Assembly (NCBI RefSeq): GCF_000143415.4
Contig: NW_003314269.1
Coordinates: forward strand, 1,762,118-1,826,117
Length of the DNA: 64,000 nt
Source: Selaginella moellendorffii
Taxonomy: Eukaryota > Streptophyta > Lycopodiopsida > Selaginellales > Selaginellaceae
Direction: 5' to 3'
Shown here: positions 21,098 through 31,460 of the stretch, one piece after another
Position numbering within the stretch: the stretch's first letter is position 1
Layout: every line of letters begins with the position of its first letter
The notes under the pieces: generated by a model
The model's input: the letters and a program-made list of their open reading frames with translations, nothing else
Told to the model about the DNA's origin: nothing
Databases searched by the model: none
Made by a program: the position numbers and the translations under genes

Positions 21098-22810
21098 TCA
21101 AGCCAAGTTTTGGAGCTCAAACATTGAAGCAAGTTCATCAATGCTAAAACTCTGCTCTTCAGAGCTTTTCTCCCCAAACACAAATTCTACCAGTTTCTTT
21201 TTCTTCTCCTGGATCTCCAACACATGTTCCTCGACAGTCTGTTTGACCACAAACCTGGTCACGTGGACTGGCCGAGTTTGACCAATGCGGTGCGTCCGGT
21301 CAATTGCCTGGTCTTCAGTCGTGGGGTTCCACCACATATCCATTAAAAGCACACGAGACGCGGCCACCAGGTTGAGCCCACACCCACCAGCCCTGAGAGA
21401 TATCAACATCACCACCACATCTGGATCCTCACTAAATCTTTTGATTGCCGCAACTCGTTTTCCCGCACTCATGCTCCCGTCGATCCTGGAGAACTGGATC
21501 CCGGCTCCTTCCAGCTCCGGCTCGATCAGGTTGAGCATTGATGTCCACTGCGAGAAGATGAGGGATTTCTCTCCCCGAGGGGTCATGTCGAGCACTCTTA
21601 ATGCGGCTTTCAGCTTTGCAGACTGGCCAATCTCTTGCACGCTGCGATCAAAATCCTCTTGCTTCTCCCGGGCCTCCAGCTGGAGCTTCCTGACGGCCTC
21701 TCTCATCTCCTTCAGGCCACTTCCATCCTCCGTGATCAGATCATCTTCTTCGTCGACTCGAAAGAGATGTTCACTGTCGAGCAGAGCCGGATGGTCACAC
21801 ATTTGCCTCAGCCGCAACAGCATGCTCAAAATGATAAACCTGTTCATGTGTAACGTCCCTTTGCTCCTGTACTCACTGATCCTATCCTGGTACTCCTTTC
21901 GAAGGTTTTCATAGAGTTCCCTCTCCTGCTGCGAGAGCTCCACCTCCACCCGGTTGACCAGCCTGGGCGGCAGCCGGAGCACTGGCTCACCATTAATGAT
22001 CGATTTCTTGCTCCGCCGCAGCACAATGCTCTCAAGCGCCACCTTGAGTTCTGCCGAGTAGCCTGTCTTCTCATACTCCTCATACTGCTGGTCAAAAGCT
22101 CTCCAATCGCTACAGTAGGGCTTGACTCGAAGAAAGCAAAAGAAGGCATATAGATCCTTGATGTTGTTTTGGAATGGCGTTCCTGAAAGACCCCATCTGT
22201 AGGTTGCAGAGAGACGCATGCAAGACATTGAGACATCAGTGTAGGCATTCCGGATGGATTGTGCCTCGTCCAACACCACCCTATGCCACTTCACATTGGC
22301 TAGTGGACCGGAGCGCTCCCTCCAAGCTACACGACCGGTGTCAAATACTTCGACGTTCAAGCACCGCTCCTTGGCCACAACTCCGTACGTGGTGATCACC
22401 ACGTCGTACGATGCCAGCTTCTCTAGCGTCACCTTGCGTTTGCCTTGGTCGTGGTAGACTAGTGTGGAGAGTGGTGCACTGGCCGCCACCTTGGTTCTGA
22501 TCTCGTGCTCCCACTGCCGGATCACACTTACCGGGCAAACGATGAGCGTACCACCCTTAACGTTGGTACCCGTACCCCTTGACCTTGGTCCCGCCTTGAC
22601 GATGAGAGCTATGGCTGAGAGGGTTTTGCCCAAGCCCTGATCGTCTGCAAGGATACCACCTTTTGTGGTGCTAAACTCGCGCTCTAGCATCCAGGCTACC
22701 GCTTGCTTCTGGTGATTCATCAGATTTATTGTCATTAACTGTGAGGAGGACTCCCTTATTCTTTGCTTCTTCTCCCCCACATCCACAAACTCTCCCTTCC
22801 TTTTCTTCAT
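21098..22810 (-). CDS. SNF2-family ATPase, RAD5/HLTF type without RING
   Basis: A single 570-codon exon. It has the two RecA-like lobes of a Swi2/Snf2 DNA translocase. Motif I is DDQGLGKT (residues about 56-63), followed by a DEAQ box in VVLDEAQSIRN and GLSGTPFQNN. The C-terminal helicase domain has LIFSQWTSML, LISLRAGGCGLNL and a QAIDRTHRIGQT block. The lobes resemble RAD5/RAD16/HLTF, nuclear enzymes of post-replication repair or chromatin remodelling. The RING finger these carry between the lobes (expected after MCDHPALL) is missing and replaced by a charged coiled-coil-like linker. An in-frame TAA 12 bases upstream supports this ATG as the start. The N-terminus is short, with no HIRAN domain. 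Confidence 0.88.
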   Translation of the reverse strand: MKKRKGEFVDVGEKKQRIRESSSQLMTINLMNHQKQAVAWMLEREFSTTKGGILADDQGLGKTLSAIALIVKAGPRSRGTGTNVKGGTLIVCPVSVIRQWEHEIRTKVAASAPLSTLVYHDQGKRKVTLEKLASYDVVITTYGVVAKERCLNVEVFDTGRVAWRERSGPLANVKWHRVVLDEAQSIRNAYTDVSMSCMRLSATYRWGLSGTPFQNNIKDLYAFFCFLRVKPYCSDWRAFDQQYEEYEKTGYSAELKVALESIVLRRSKKSIINGEPVLRLPPRLVNRVEVELSQQERELYENLRKEYQDRISEYRSKGTLHMNRFIILSMLLRLRQMCDHPALLDSEHLFRVDEEDDLITEDGSGLKEMREAVRKLQLEAREKQEDFDRSVQEIGQSAKLKAALRVLDMTPRGEKSLIFSQWTSMLNLIEPELEGAGIQFSRIDGSMSAGKRVAAIKRFSEDPDVVVMLISLRAGGCGLNLVAASRVLLMDMWWNPTTEDQAIDRTHRIGQTRPVHVTRFVVKQTVEEHVLEIQEKKKKLVEFVFGEKSSEEQSFSIDELASMFELQNLA

Positions 22811-22842
22811 TGGCAGCTTCTTTTACATAAGAGAAGTTAGGG

Positions 22843-22852
22843 TATTTATATA
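22843..22852 (-). promoter_or_regulatory. TATA box upstream of the SNF2 gene
   Basis: TATATAAATA on the minus strand, 33 bases before the ATG. Initiation at the usual distance would leave a 5' UTR of only a few bases, so either the leader is extremely short or this box is fortuitous. Confidence 0.45.
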
Positions 22853-23099
22853 GAAGGGTAACTTTAGAATATACTAACCAGTGAAATTGGCTTTTGTGCC
22901 TTTCTTTTTCATGTTGCCAAGAAAACATCGTCCTCTCCAAGTTCCTAGAATAAACAATGATAATAATAGAATTCTTGAACCTTACACAATCAACCTTTCA
23001 CACCTTCCACTTGTGCCTCGGTCACGTGAATGAACATAATCCTCGCTTTACCACTTGATGGGGGGAGGGATAGACGAAGGCGAAAAACTCTCGAGAGCA

Positions 23100-23760
23100 T
23101 GTCAAGCCTCAAGCTAACCTAATGAGGTTCCTTCATGACCCGGTCAAGCTCTTCATGCGCCTGCCGGGCCAGCGTATCATCTCGCCCTTCACAGTGCCTT
23201 TGGAGATTGGCTCCGGCCAGAAGAAGATTCTATCAAGGAGAAGAGCAAATAGTGGAGAACTTTCTAAACGCCATCGTCAAGCTGCACAAGATTTGTTGCA
23301 GAGAATCCCCCCAGGGACTTTGTGGGCGTGATGCTGTGTAGGCAGAAGATAGAGAGTTTTTTCTGCGGGTATTATACATGGCATGTGGCACAACACCAGA
23401 TTCATGGGGTGCTGCCCCAGATCAAGCACATCTCTCGTTTGCAGAGCGTCAGCAGGAGAGTGCCAATCTGCTGCCGAAGCGTGAACACAGTAAGTAAAGG
23501 AATGGAGGTTTTTTTCACATTGGAATCAGTGCCCTGGAGCAGCCGGTGAGTTGTGACTATGCCACTTTCGTCTTCTTCCTGGGCGGTGAAAAGGAGCAAC
23601 TCAAGTCGAGGGTCTCAATCCCTGTCACGAATTGCAGGAGCAAAGGGTATGCTATTGTCAAGGACGATGAGGTGTGGGAGAGGGTCAAGGATTACCTTTC
23701 AAGCTTAGAAGGGAGTGATGCCAAGGTTGTGGTTTATGGAGGCCACTGAACAACACCTGG
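23100..23760 (+). pseudogene. Decayed coding region of unknown identity
   Basis: Coding-like pieces occur in different frames: HDPVKLFMRLPGQRIISPF and QIVENFLNAIVKLHKICC, then CRQKIESFFCGYYTWHVAQH, and CDYATFVFFLGGEKEQLKSR leading to DEVWERVKDYLSSLEG. They can be linked only through frameshifts; no clean GT-AG exon set was found. I do not recognise the family. It could be an undetected multi-exon gene, but the in-frame stops near its start suggest decay. Confidence 0.3.
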
Positions 23761-23849
23761 GGACTTGTACACAGTCTGGTTTGATGTCTTTATTAGCCCT
23801 GTTGCTGTGTGATACGCTGATTCAGAACTTTCTTTCAAGAATTAAAGAA

Positions 23850-23990
23850 GTTACAAGGAAAACATGTGCGTATGGTGTGTCTGTAGCTGCCATTTGCCGG
23901 AAGAGATCGAGCGCTTGATCCGATGCCCGTTCTGGGCATATGCTGCAGATCTGGGAATCTCGAAGAGCCCCGCGGCGCATTCGCGGGACC
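23850..23990 (-). pseudogene. PPR repeat relic
   Basis: On the minus strand AAYAQNGH in one frame is followed by ALDLFRQMAATD in another. Together these are the two halves of a PPR helix pair, separated by a frameshift. No further repeats are readable nearby, so this is a fragment of a former PPR gene. Confidence 0.4.
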
Positions 23991-24019
23991 GACGGGAAAG
24001 ACACACAAAGATGTGGAAT

Positions 24020-26165
24020 CGTCTCCAATCAACCGGTGGCCGACCAGAGCGTAGAGCCCGGATACACGTGTGATCGAACTCCATGCCCTTCCATCCCTCG
24101 CTCGCGGCTTGCAAGCTCCACAAGATCGAGCAACCGCCATAGCTCGAAGCTCGTATCGCGAACTTCTCTGTCCCGAAGTTCTCGATGCCTTGTGATGTTT
24201 TCCCTCGATGAATGGCTGGATAGGTCCTTTTTACATCGAAATCCATCGCCAAAAACAAACTAGATATGAACTCGTATCACCTGATTACATCCATGCAAGA
24301 TCACCACTCGAGCGAGTGATCCAGCGCAAACTTCCTCCACCCGCCATTGATCCTGCTACGATGGCAAGTGCTGTCGCGCGAACTGCTGGACTTAGAAACT
24401 TCCGATCGAGCAAGTACTAACGTGCGATCTGTTCATCTTGGCCGTGGATTCGTGGACGTGAACTGTCGAGCTGGATCCCGCTCGGCATTAGTGCCGGCTC
24501 GCCGCCGTGACAAAGGCTTCTCCTATCTTCCAAACAGTGCTTTGCTCGTGGTGAGGGCGATGGTTGCGTTGGTGGTGTCCGACAGCAATCCGGGAAGAAC
24601 TTTGCGCCTAGTTCTTCCATCTTCTTCATGCAATGCTTCCTTTGGTGGGGCGTCTTTCTTGTAATCCATCTGGGAATGCCTAGTTCTTTCATTAGACCTT
24701 TGTCACCCCTGGGACAAAGTCATGCTGTGAGAAGGATTTACCCCTCTTCTCCATGTGATGGTGGTGGCCCAGAGATTGCCCATCTCTTTCTTGCGCTTCC
24801 CTGGATCCTGCATTGAAGAAGCTCGCCATCTCTGGAAGCTTGTGAGCCCGGCTTTGGATCCAAAGATCTCCACCTGGAAGAGGTCGACAAGCTCAATATT
24901 GAGTGTTGTATTGTTACTTTTGTTATTATAACTTTTGTCTAAATATAAAATATTATTCGGTTTGTTTATAATTTATGATTGCAATTTTGGGGGGAGGTAC
25001 ACCTCCCTAAGGTGTGTACTTGGGGGTGGGCTGTTTGGTAAAAAATTTTACACACTTCCAAAATATATGAAAAAAAACATATATGTGCTTAAATTGTTAT
25101 AATATATATGTATTACTCACAAAATAATATTTTGAGTACTATTTTTTTTTTTATGTATGATCATACATTGCATGACAAATTCTAAATCAATGCTTATATG
25201 AAATCATGTCCTAATGAGTCCCAAGAGTTAGTTTCTGGGATAAATTTGAAATTTACTAAATATGGAATTTCATGTGAGTTAGTCTATGGGACAAATTTGT
25301 TACTAAATGTGGAATACCATTAAATTACAAATTAAGACACTCTCTACATTCCATAAATATGCCCCTTATGCAAATCTAGACACTTATTATAAATAATACA
25401 TAGGATTAAAATGAAATTAGCATACGAGGGTGTTTTAGTAGATATGGTAAACTATCATGTGACAATATTAAGAGATTAAGTTTAATACCTATGAGTTCTT
25501 GTCAAGCAAATATAAAACAAAGCAAAAGAGAATTAAAACCAAACCAAGTATGTTTAACAAGAAACATATAAGAATTTCTACCTTATATTTATCTGGCTAG
25601 GTATAAATGTTAAATTTAATTCATTAACATTTGAACAAGAGGAACTAAAAAGGGAATTAACAATATCAATCTTTTATTGTCATGGCAATAAAAGAAGAAT
25701 ATTTGAAATGACTCGCTATATAACTTTAAATACCTATAATCACATTTGTGACAAAAAAAGAAAGTAAAAAGTAATTATTTTCATTACCACAAAACTATAA
25801 ATTAAGGCAAAGATTATCTTTTTATAAAAGGGTCAAAAAATGCTACCCTTGAGGAGAACCAACTACCTAGGTTGGTATTTGCTCCCTACCTTGTGTTCTA
25901 TGTTCATCCTACCTAGCCTTGAGTTGACACTTAAGTGAATGTGGTGAACTCCATCATAGATATAACTCAAATGGCTCTTCCACATTCTATGGCAAAGGGT
26001 TAAGAACCAAAGTTTTGAGTTTATATATAGCTCCAAGGTGGTAAGAAATTTTGGTTTGCCTATGGAAAAAAGTTTAATACTCTATAATGTGGTTATAATA
26101 GATGAACATAGCACTTATGTGGTGAATGGGCTTTAAGTGTTCTTTTGATAGTATTTTTCATTTTA
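24020..26165. other. Gene-poor region
   Basis: 24.0-24.9 kb is moderately GC-rich, with several short overlapping frames on both strands, none recognisable. From about 24.9 kb the sequence becomes very AT-rich with stops everywhere. No RNA gene or repeat array was seen. Confidence 0.5.
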
Positions 26166-26451
26166 TGTTATGGATATTAGTCATATAAATGTTATTTTTG
26201 GGAAATAATGGTTTTATAATAAGAAGCCAAAGATCAATTGGGAACACAATATTTTACATATTAAAGTTGGTGGCACTATGAAAAAGATTATCAAGAAAGG
26301 CAATAATGATACTCTATTAATTAATGCTTTGAAGTTGGTGAAGTGCATGCATGAGATCGCTAATTCTTTTGTGGTGTACCTATTTATTTTTAATATGATC
26401 ATGTCTAATTTAAAGTATGTTTGTGGGCATGGGACTTTAGGAGGAGTTCAA
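26166..26451 (+). pseudogene. Possible retroelement protease-region relic
   Basis: A plus-strand frame reads MDISHINVIFGK, one stop, then WFYNKKPKINWEHN and VGGTMKKIIKKG. The order hydrophobic-GK/RPW-Y-basic-W resembles the end of a Ty3/gypsy-type aspartic protease (usually ILGRPWLYD), followed by a Lys-rich stretch. It is AT-rich and broken, with no neighbouring RT. This is a weak call based on motif resemblance only. Confidence 0.3.
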
Positions 26452-27663
26452 TGACATATTTTAAGTAGCTACTAATTAATAAATGTGTCATTTGCTTCAA
26501 TACTATATGTTATATACCCTATCTCTCTCCCCTTAGGCAATTGGAAAATGGGCATAGTGGATCAAGCCCTAGATACCAAATAATTATAAATAGCCTTAAT
26601 TTTAAAATGATATAGAATAGTAGGGCTAGGTAGTTGCGTGCTATACCACTAATTTTGCATTGTTGGAATGCTCATATCTCCTTTGGCCCCTTGTGTCTTC
26701 TAGTTTAAACAATAAAACCTTTCAAGCTGTGGTCAATTAGACCCTTTGCTCGAGCTGCTACTTGGAGGTCACTTGGTGTGCCTTACCTCCTCAGAGATCA
26801 TTGGATGATCATCACTTTTGGATACATCTAGTTCAGCATTGACTACTGTATTCAAGGATCAGAGGAACCGAGGAGCTCAAGTTATTCAAATGATGGTCTG
26901 ACTCCACTGATGACTGAAGTTATGGGGGCAATGTCAGGATGCAGGATCAGCTGGAGAGAGTTGGGCAGGAGTTGGGATGGAAGAGGAGGCAGCGATACAT
27001 GCTGCATGTCTTTGATGTTTCCCTTGAAATCTCCTAGAGCAAGCTGGAAAAGTAGTAGTCAATTAATACGATACATATATATCAGCTGGCAGGTTGTGGG
27101 GATTGGGTTGCTGTGGCACCACAATGCCAGGTTTGATTGAACATGATTGAAGCAAGGCATTAGATTGAAAGAGTATATTTAATTCCTTCAGAGAACAAGT
27201 CATATCTAATCTTTGATGCAATAACAAGATGCAAAGCAACAGTTTTACATGCCTTGGTTTGGTGTTATTAGCACTGGCAAGGTGGTTAACGCCCTAAGAT
27301 TACCACTAGACTTAGCAAAAGTCCTTATCAGTACCTCTAAAAGAGCTTCTGTTAAGTTAGAGTTTCACAGGACAAGCGAATCAAGCAGTTGGAGATTCAG
27401 ATTTGTGCCTTCTTTAGATTTTTCTCAACAATCATGCTGATTTTCTCTTTTTCTTGGTGAGGTACAAATAAAAGTAGAAATTACCTTTAGAAAAATGATC
27501 TGGTAAGCTGGAATGCCATGGGCATATGCCAAGAAATGGGTATTTTGGATTATGTGATCCCCCCTAGTATTTCTAAAGCATTAATTTCAATTTTAAATTT
27601 AAAGGTAGGATATATCTTAAAGCGCCCCAAAGAGAATAATCTTTTTCTTGAAAATAATTCTAG
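26452..27663. other. Intergenic region downstream of the PPR gene
   Basis: No supported gene. Short plus-strand frames (26910-27140, 27249-27440) show no family motif. The right end is expected to hold the 3' UTR of the minus-strand PPR gene. Confidence 0.5.
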
Positions 27664-29418
27664 TTAAGAGGAACCTTGCAAAGCGTTGGAAATCAAGTTA
27701 TAGGACGCCGCATTCTCGGGGCTAAACTGGAGCAAGTGGTCCGCCACCCGCGCCCCACGCTCCACGTCACCGCATGATGCACTGAGCAGCGCAATCCTGG
27801 CCGCTGGATCCGGCACGTAAGGCATGGCGGCGACGAGCTCCTCAGCGTGGCGGAGCTGCTTGGCGCGGCCCAGGAGATCAATCATGCAGTAGTAGTGATC
27901 GGCGATCGCCCTCCGCCCGAAATCCGCCGCGATGGAGTGGAAGCAGTGCCGCCCATCCGCGAGGCCGCCGCCGTGGCCGCAGCTCGCGAGCACTGCCGTG
28001 AACGTGATCTCGTTAGGGCTCGCGCCCGCGAGCAGCATCTCGCGGAAGAGGGCAATGGCGGCGCCCCATTCGCCGCTCTGCCCGTGCGCGGAGATGATCG
28101 CGTTCCACGCTGCCACCGTCGGGCAAGGGATCTGGTTGAATATCTCGTGCGCGCGTGCCGCCTGGCCGCGCTGCTGGCCGGTGGCGGCGAGCATTGCCGT
28201 CCAGGAGATTGGATCCCGCGCCGGCATTGAATCGAAGAGCCTCTTCACCGCCCCAAGATCCCTGGCTTGGGCAAATGCAACAAGAATCGCGTTCCAGGAG
28301 ACGATGCTGTGTTCCGGCATGGAATCAAACGCGCGCTTCGCCTCCTCGATCTGCCCAGCCTGCCCGTGCATCGCGATGATCGCATTCCACGACGAGGTGA
28401 CGAGATTGTGCGAGCAGCGGAGGATTCCTAATTCCTGGAAGAGATCCCGCGCCTCGGCAATCCGGCCGCACTGTGCGTATGAGCCGATCATCGCATTCCA
28501 GGCGATCGCGTCCTGGTGGGGCAGCGAATCAAACATCGCCCTCGCCTCCTCCAGATGCCCGCCCTGCCCAAGAACAGCCACCATAGCCGTCCACGCCACT
28601 ACGTCCCACTCGGGCATCTTGTGGAAGAGGGCCCTCGATTCCGGGATATCCCCGGCGGCACCGTACGCTCGTACCATAGACGTCCACGCGACCACGTTGC
28701 GCTGGGGCATCGAACCGAAGACCTTTCGCGCGCCATCCACGTCGCCAGCCTCCACGTAGGCCTGGAGCATGGCGCTCCACGTCACCACGTCCTGGTCGGG
28801 CGTCTGGTCGAACACGCAGCGCGCCTCGTCCACGTGGCCGCTGGACGCGTACGCCTGGAGCAGCGCATTCCACGTCACTACCGTTCTCTCGGGCATCCTG
28901 TCGAAGATTCGTCGACACTCTTCCAGATCCCCGGTGTCGCCATATGCGGCAATCATGACATTCCTTACCACCACATCCGGGTCGGGCATCTGGTCAAACA
29001 GGATCTTAGCATTTTCCAGTTGGCCAGATTCCACGTATGCTTTGATCACGGCCGTCCATGAGATGGCGTTCCTCTCGCCCATGAGATCGAACGCTGCTCT
29101 GGCCTCGAGCAAATGCCCGTTCTGAGCATATGCCCCGACGAGAAAATTCCACGAGTAGAGATTCCTGTTGTGGATGGAATCGAAAACGCGACGTGCCTCG
29201 GCTGGTGCACGGCACTTCCCGTACATCTCTACCAGAAGATTGGAGAGGTAGCGCTCTTGGCTGTGGGGGCTGTGGAGGATCTGTGCTTCTAGCTGCACTG
29301 CACGCACAAGATTCCTTGAATTGCCGCAAAGCTTGATCAATCTCACGAATTCTGAGATGTCTGGGGCATCCAGTTGCTTGAATCCATGATGCATTTGCCA
29401 CCAACATTTTCTACACAC
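27664..29418 (-). CDS. PLS-class pentatricopeptide repeat protein
   Basis: A single exon of 584 codons. From residue about 60 it has about 13 tandem 31-35-residue repeats, recognisable by their W[NTS]A(M/L/I) and AY/AxG signatures (SWNFLVGAYAQNG, TWNALLQAYASSG, AWNAMIGSYAQCG and so on). Most are short S-type repeats, followed by an L-like repeat (GASPNEITFTAVLASCGHGG) and a partial E-type tail (AMPYVPDPAARIALLSA). There is no DYW deaminase domain. Such proteins bind organellar RNA one base per repeat and act in RNA editing or processing in plastids or mitochondria. The first residues (MCRKCWWQMHHGF) do not make a clear transit peptide, so an upstream start is possible. Confidence 0.92.
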   Translation of the reverse strand: MCRKCWWQMHHGFKQLDAPDISEFVRLIKLCGNSRNLVRAVQLEAQILHSPHSQERYLSNLLVEMYGKCRAPAEARRVFDSIHNRNLYSWNFLVGAYAQNGHLLEARAAFDLMGERNAISWTAVIKAYVESGQLENAKILFDQMPDPDVVVRNVMIAAYGDTGDLEECRRIFDRMPERTVVTWNALLQAYASSGHVDEARCVFDQTPDQDVVTWSAMLQAYVEAGDVDGARKVFGSMPQRNVVAWTSMVRAYGAAGDIPESRALFHKMPEWDVVAWTAMVAVLGQGGHLEEARAMFDSLPHQDAIAWNAMIGSYAQCGRIAEARDLFQELGILRCSHNLVTSSWNAIIAMHGQAGQIEEAKRAFDSMPEHSIVSWNAILVAFAQARDLGAVKRLFDSMPARDPISWTAMLAATGQQRGQAARAHEIFNQIPCPTVAAWNAIISAHGQSGEWGAAIALFREMLLAGASPNEITFTAVLASCGHGGGLADGRHCFHSIAADFGRRAIADHYYCMIDLLGRAKQLRHAEELVAAMPYVPDPAARIALLSASCGDVERGARVADHLLQFSPENAASYNLISNALQGSS

Positions 29419-30264
29419 AAACGATCGAGTTTTCTAGATATTCATTTGTACTTGTCGCGATCGCTGAAAAGGTGGTCTAAGGCGGTTAAACTTGCTGGAC
29501 TCGATCCACCAGGCCTAAGCGTTTCAATCGACAAAGCGCTTCATTGACGAGATTGGAAGAAGCCAGGCTGGGATGGAAGAGTTCTTAAGAAGACATGAAT
29601 GTTTTGCGTGTTGCGATCATCCTCGTTATATTTTTTTGCATCTCATAATCTAGACGAATGTAGAGCCACGTACGCTGCCCTCAATCTAAACAAGCTCTTT
29701 GATAGCCGTTGATCTTGATTTCTCGATCTTCCTGCAAACAATTTTATGCCTGGAACATAGTATCTTTTGGATACCTCGAGGAGAAAACCTCGCTCGCATA
29801 TCGATCAAAGATCTTCTCTCTCCCGGGGATTCGAATTCCAGGGGTTTACAGGCACCATTTCAATCAATTCCATGACGCCATCAAACTCGTGAGAATTTAA
29901 TAGATTTCCAATCACGCTAGACGATGCACAAGTGAAACAAATCATCAAAATCGCGGTGCAAAAAAAGAGCGCGTGATCCCTTCACTGGCAAGAGCTGGAG
30001 CTGTAGCGATGCTCGGTTACCCGCCTGACGCGATGTGTCCCCGCATTATCAGCCACGTCACAATCCCCCTCCGAGGATAACACCGTGCTGACTCCCACCT
30101 TGAAGCGGGCGCGCTCATACAATACCCCGTCTACCGAGCTCTTATATATCGAAGAAACTCTTTGAGCTTGGGCATGTGGGATAGGGCATTTTAGGGCCAG
30201 ATAAACAATGTAGGTTTGCCTTTAAAAGTCTTCTTTAATTTTTTAACCGTTTAGGGTTTTTGCA
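29419..30264. other. Divergent promoter region between the PPR and F-box genes
   Basis: 845 bp between two divergent starts. A TATA-like TTATATAT at 30142-30149 lies 115 bases upstream of the F-box ATG. Nothing else is recognisable; the short frame at 29709-29900 has no support. Confidence 0.6.
30142..30149 (+). promoter_or_regulatory. TATA box of the F-box gene
   Basis: CTTATATATCG, about 115 bases before the ATG at 30265, a normal position for a plant promoter with a leader of about 85 bases. Confidence 0.6.
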
Positions 30265-31359
30265 ATGGGAAAGAAGCTCAAGACGAAGGTATGGGAGAGG
30301 CTGCCGATGGCGCTGCTCCAGCGCATCCTCGCCATGCTTCCTGTGGAATTCATCCTCAGTGTCCGCCTGGTGTGCCGCGAGCTGAGGCACATCACCGCCT
30401 GCCCAGCGTTCCAAGAGCAGTGGAGGGAGGCCAATCGATCGCGCGAGGCTGCGCCCTTCCTCATCCGGCCCAGGTACTCGGCTCGCAAGATTACCAGGTG
30501 CTACAGCGCGTCGCTGAAGAAATGGTGCGATCTCCCCAACGCTTGCTTCCTCCCCGAGGGTGGATTCCATCTCAAGGGCGCCAGCGGCGGCCTCGTCGCC
30601 GCTCGGCTGAAGTCCAAGATCGCGGTGGGCAATCCCATCACCGGCCAGTGGGTGTTCTTCGATCCGGCTCCAAACTCGTCCTGGGAGACGAGCCCGTGGA
30701 GCTTGCTGGTGCCAAAGCGATCGCCGGCTAGCGGTGGAAGAACGGCTCTAGATTTCCGGATCATCATCGGCGACGGCTTCTACAACTCGAGAACTAGGAG
30801 ATGGAAGACGGTGGATTTCCCCGGGAGCTCGAGCTACGGCAGCCTCTTCTGCGATGGCATCGCGACGTTCTACTACTTGTGCTCGGAGGACAATGGCGTC
30901 GTGAAGCTTGTGAGCGGCAGCATGAATGATCCATCCAACGTCGAGGTCTTGGGAAGCTGGAGCGAGGATCGTTTCAAGTATCCGCTCTATCACCAGCTCT
31001 TGATCTACAAAGGTGGCGAAGTCGGGCTCTTGCGTGATAGCTCCAAGGTGGTGAGAGGGATCGACGCATTCGTCTTCGATCCGGTGGGCTGGGAGTGGCG
31101 GCGGCGGTCGAGCTTGCCGAGTGAAATGGTGAAGCGGGTCATGAGCGAGCAGAAGGGCGTGAAGCTGCTGCCGAAGCATGAGCTGTGGCAGTTTTCGGGT
31201 GATCAAGGGGGACGGATCAACTTTGTGGCGCCACACCACTGCTCTGGGATCATCGTGTTTGATTCTTGGGACGAGAGTTGGAGCTGGGTGGATGATCCTG
31301 CGCCCGTCCCGAGCTTTGGAAGGCGCTCCGAGTTCTTCTCCATGGAGCTCGCTATCTGA
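30265..31359 (+). CDS. F-box protein with kelch-like C-terminus
   Basis: A single exon of 364 codons. An F-box lies at residues 11-50 (ERLPMALLQRILAMLP, then VRLVCRELRHI), the SKP1-binding part of SCF ubiquitin ligases. The rest contains spaced blocks of the kind seen in plant F-box/kelch proteins: GGLVAARLKSKIAVGNPITG, YNSRTRRWKTVDFP and DPVGWEWRRRSSLPSEM. Clear kelch double-Gly motifs are weak, so the substrate-binding domain is assigned only by general form. The protein would select an unknown substrate for ubiquitination in the cytosol or nucleus. Confidence 0.85.
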   Translation: MGKKLKTKVWERLPMALLQRILAMLPVEFILSVRLVCRELRHITACPAFQEQWREANRSREAAPFLIRPRYSARKITRCYSASLKKWCDLPNACFLPEGGFHLKGASGGLVAARLKSKIAVGNPITGQWVFFDPAPNSSWETSPWSLLVPKRSPASGGRTALDFRIIIGDGFYNSRTRRWKTVDFPGSSSYGSLFCDGIATFYYLCSEDNGVVKLVSGSMNDPSNVEVLGSWSEDRFKYPLYHQLLIYKGGEVGLLRDSSKVVRGIDAFVFDPVGWEWRRRSSLPSEMVKRVMSEQKGVKLLPKHELWQFSGDQGGRINFVAPHHCSGIIVFDSWDESWSWVDDPAPVPSFGRRSEFFSMELAI

Positions 31360-31460
31360 GATAAGCTTTTTGCTTCTTTGTTTTGTTTTTGACGAGGACT
31401 TTGCTTTTCGGCTAAAGAAAAAAGACAATGACATTGCAGTACAGCGTTCTGAAGCCCTTG

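Noticed and set aside
21285-21914. 209-codon plus-strand frame opposite the SNF2 gene
   Set aside because: It lies wholly antisense to conserved helicase motifs, is Ser/Arg-rich in the manner of an antisense shadow, and has no homology.
24347-24816. Overlapping short frames that might form a small gene
   Set aside because: No frame shows protein-like conservation, and no GT-AG model joins them. Reported only as a gene-poor region.
27932-29061. Plus-strand frames of up to 275 codons opposite the PPR gene
   Set aside because: They are antisense shadows of the repeat-rich PPR coding frame.
30748-31434. 228-codon minus-strand frame opposite the F-box gene
   Set aside because: It is antisense to a well supported gene and has no domain.
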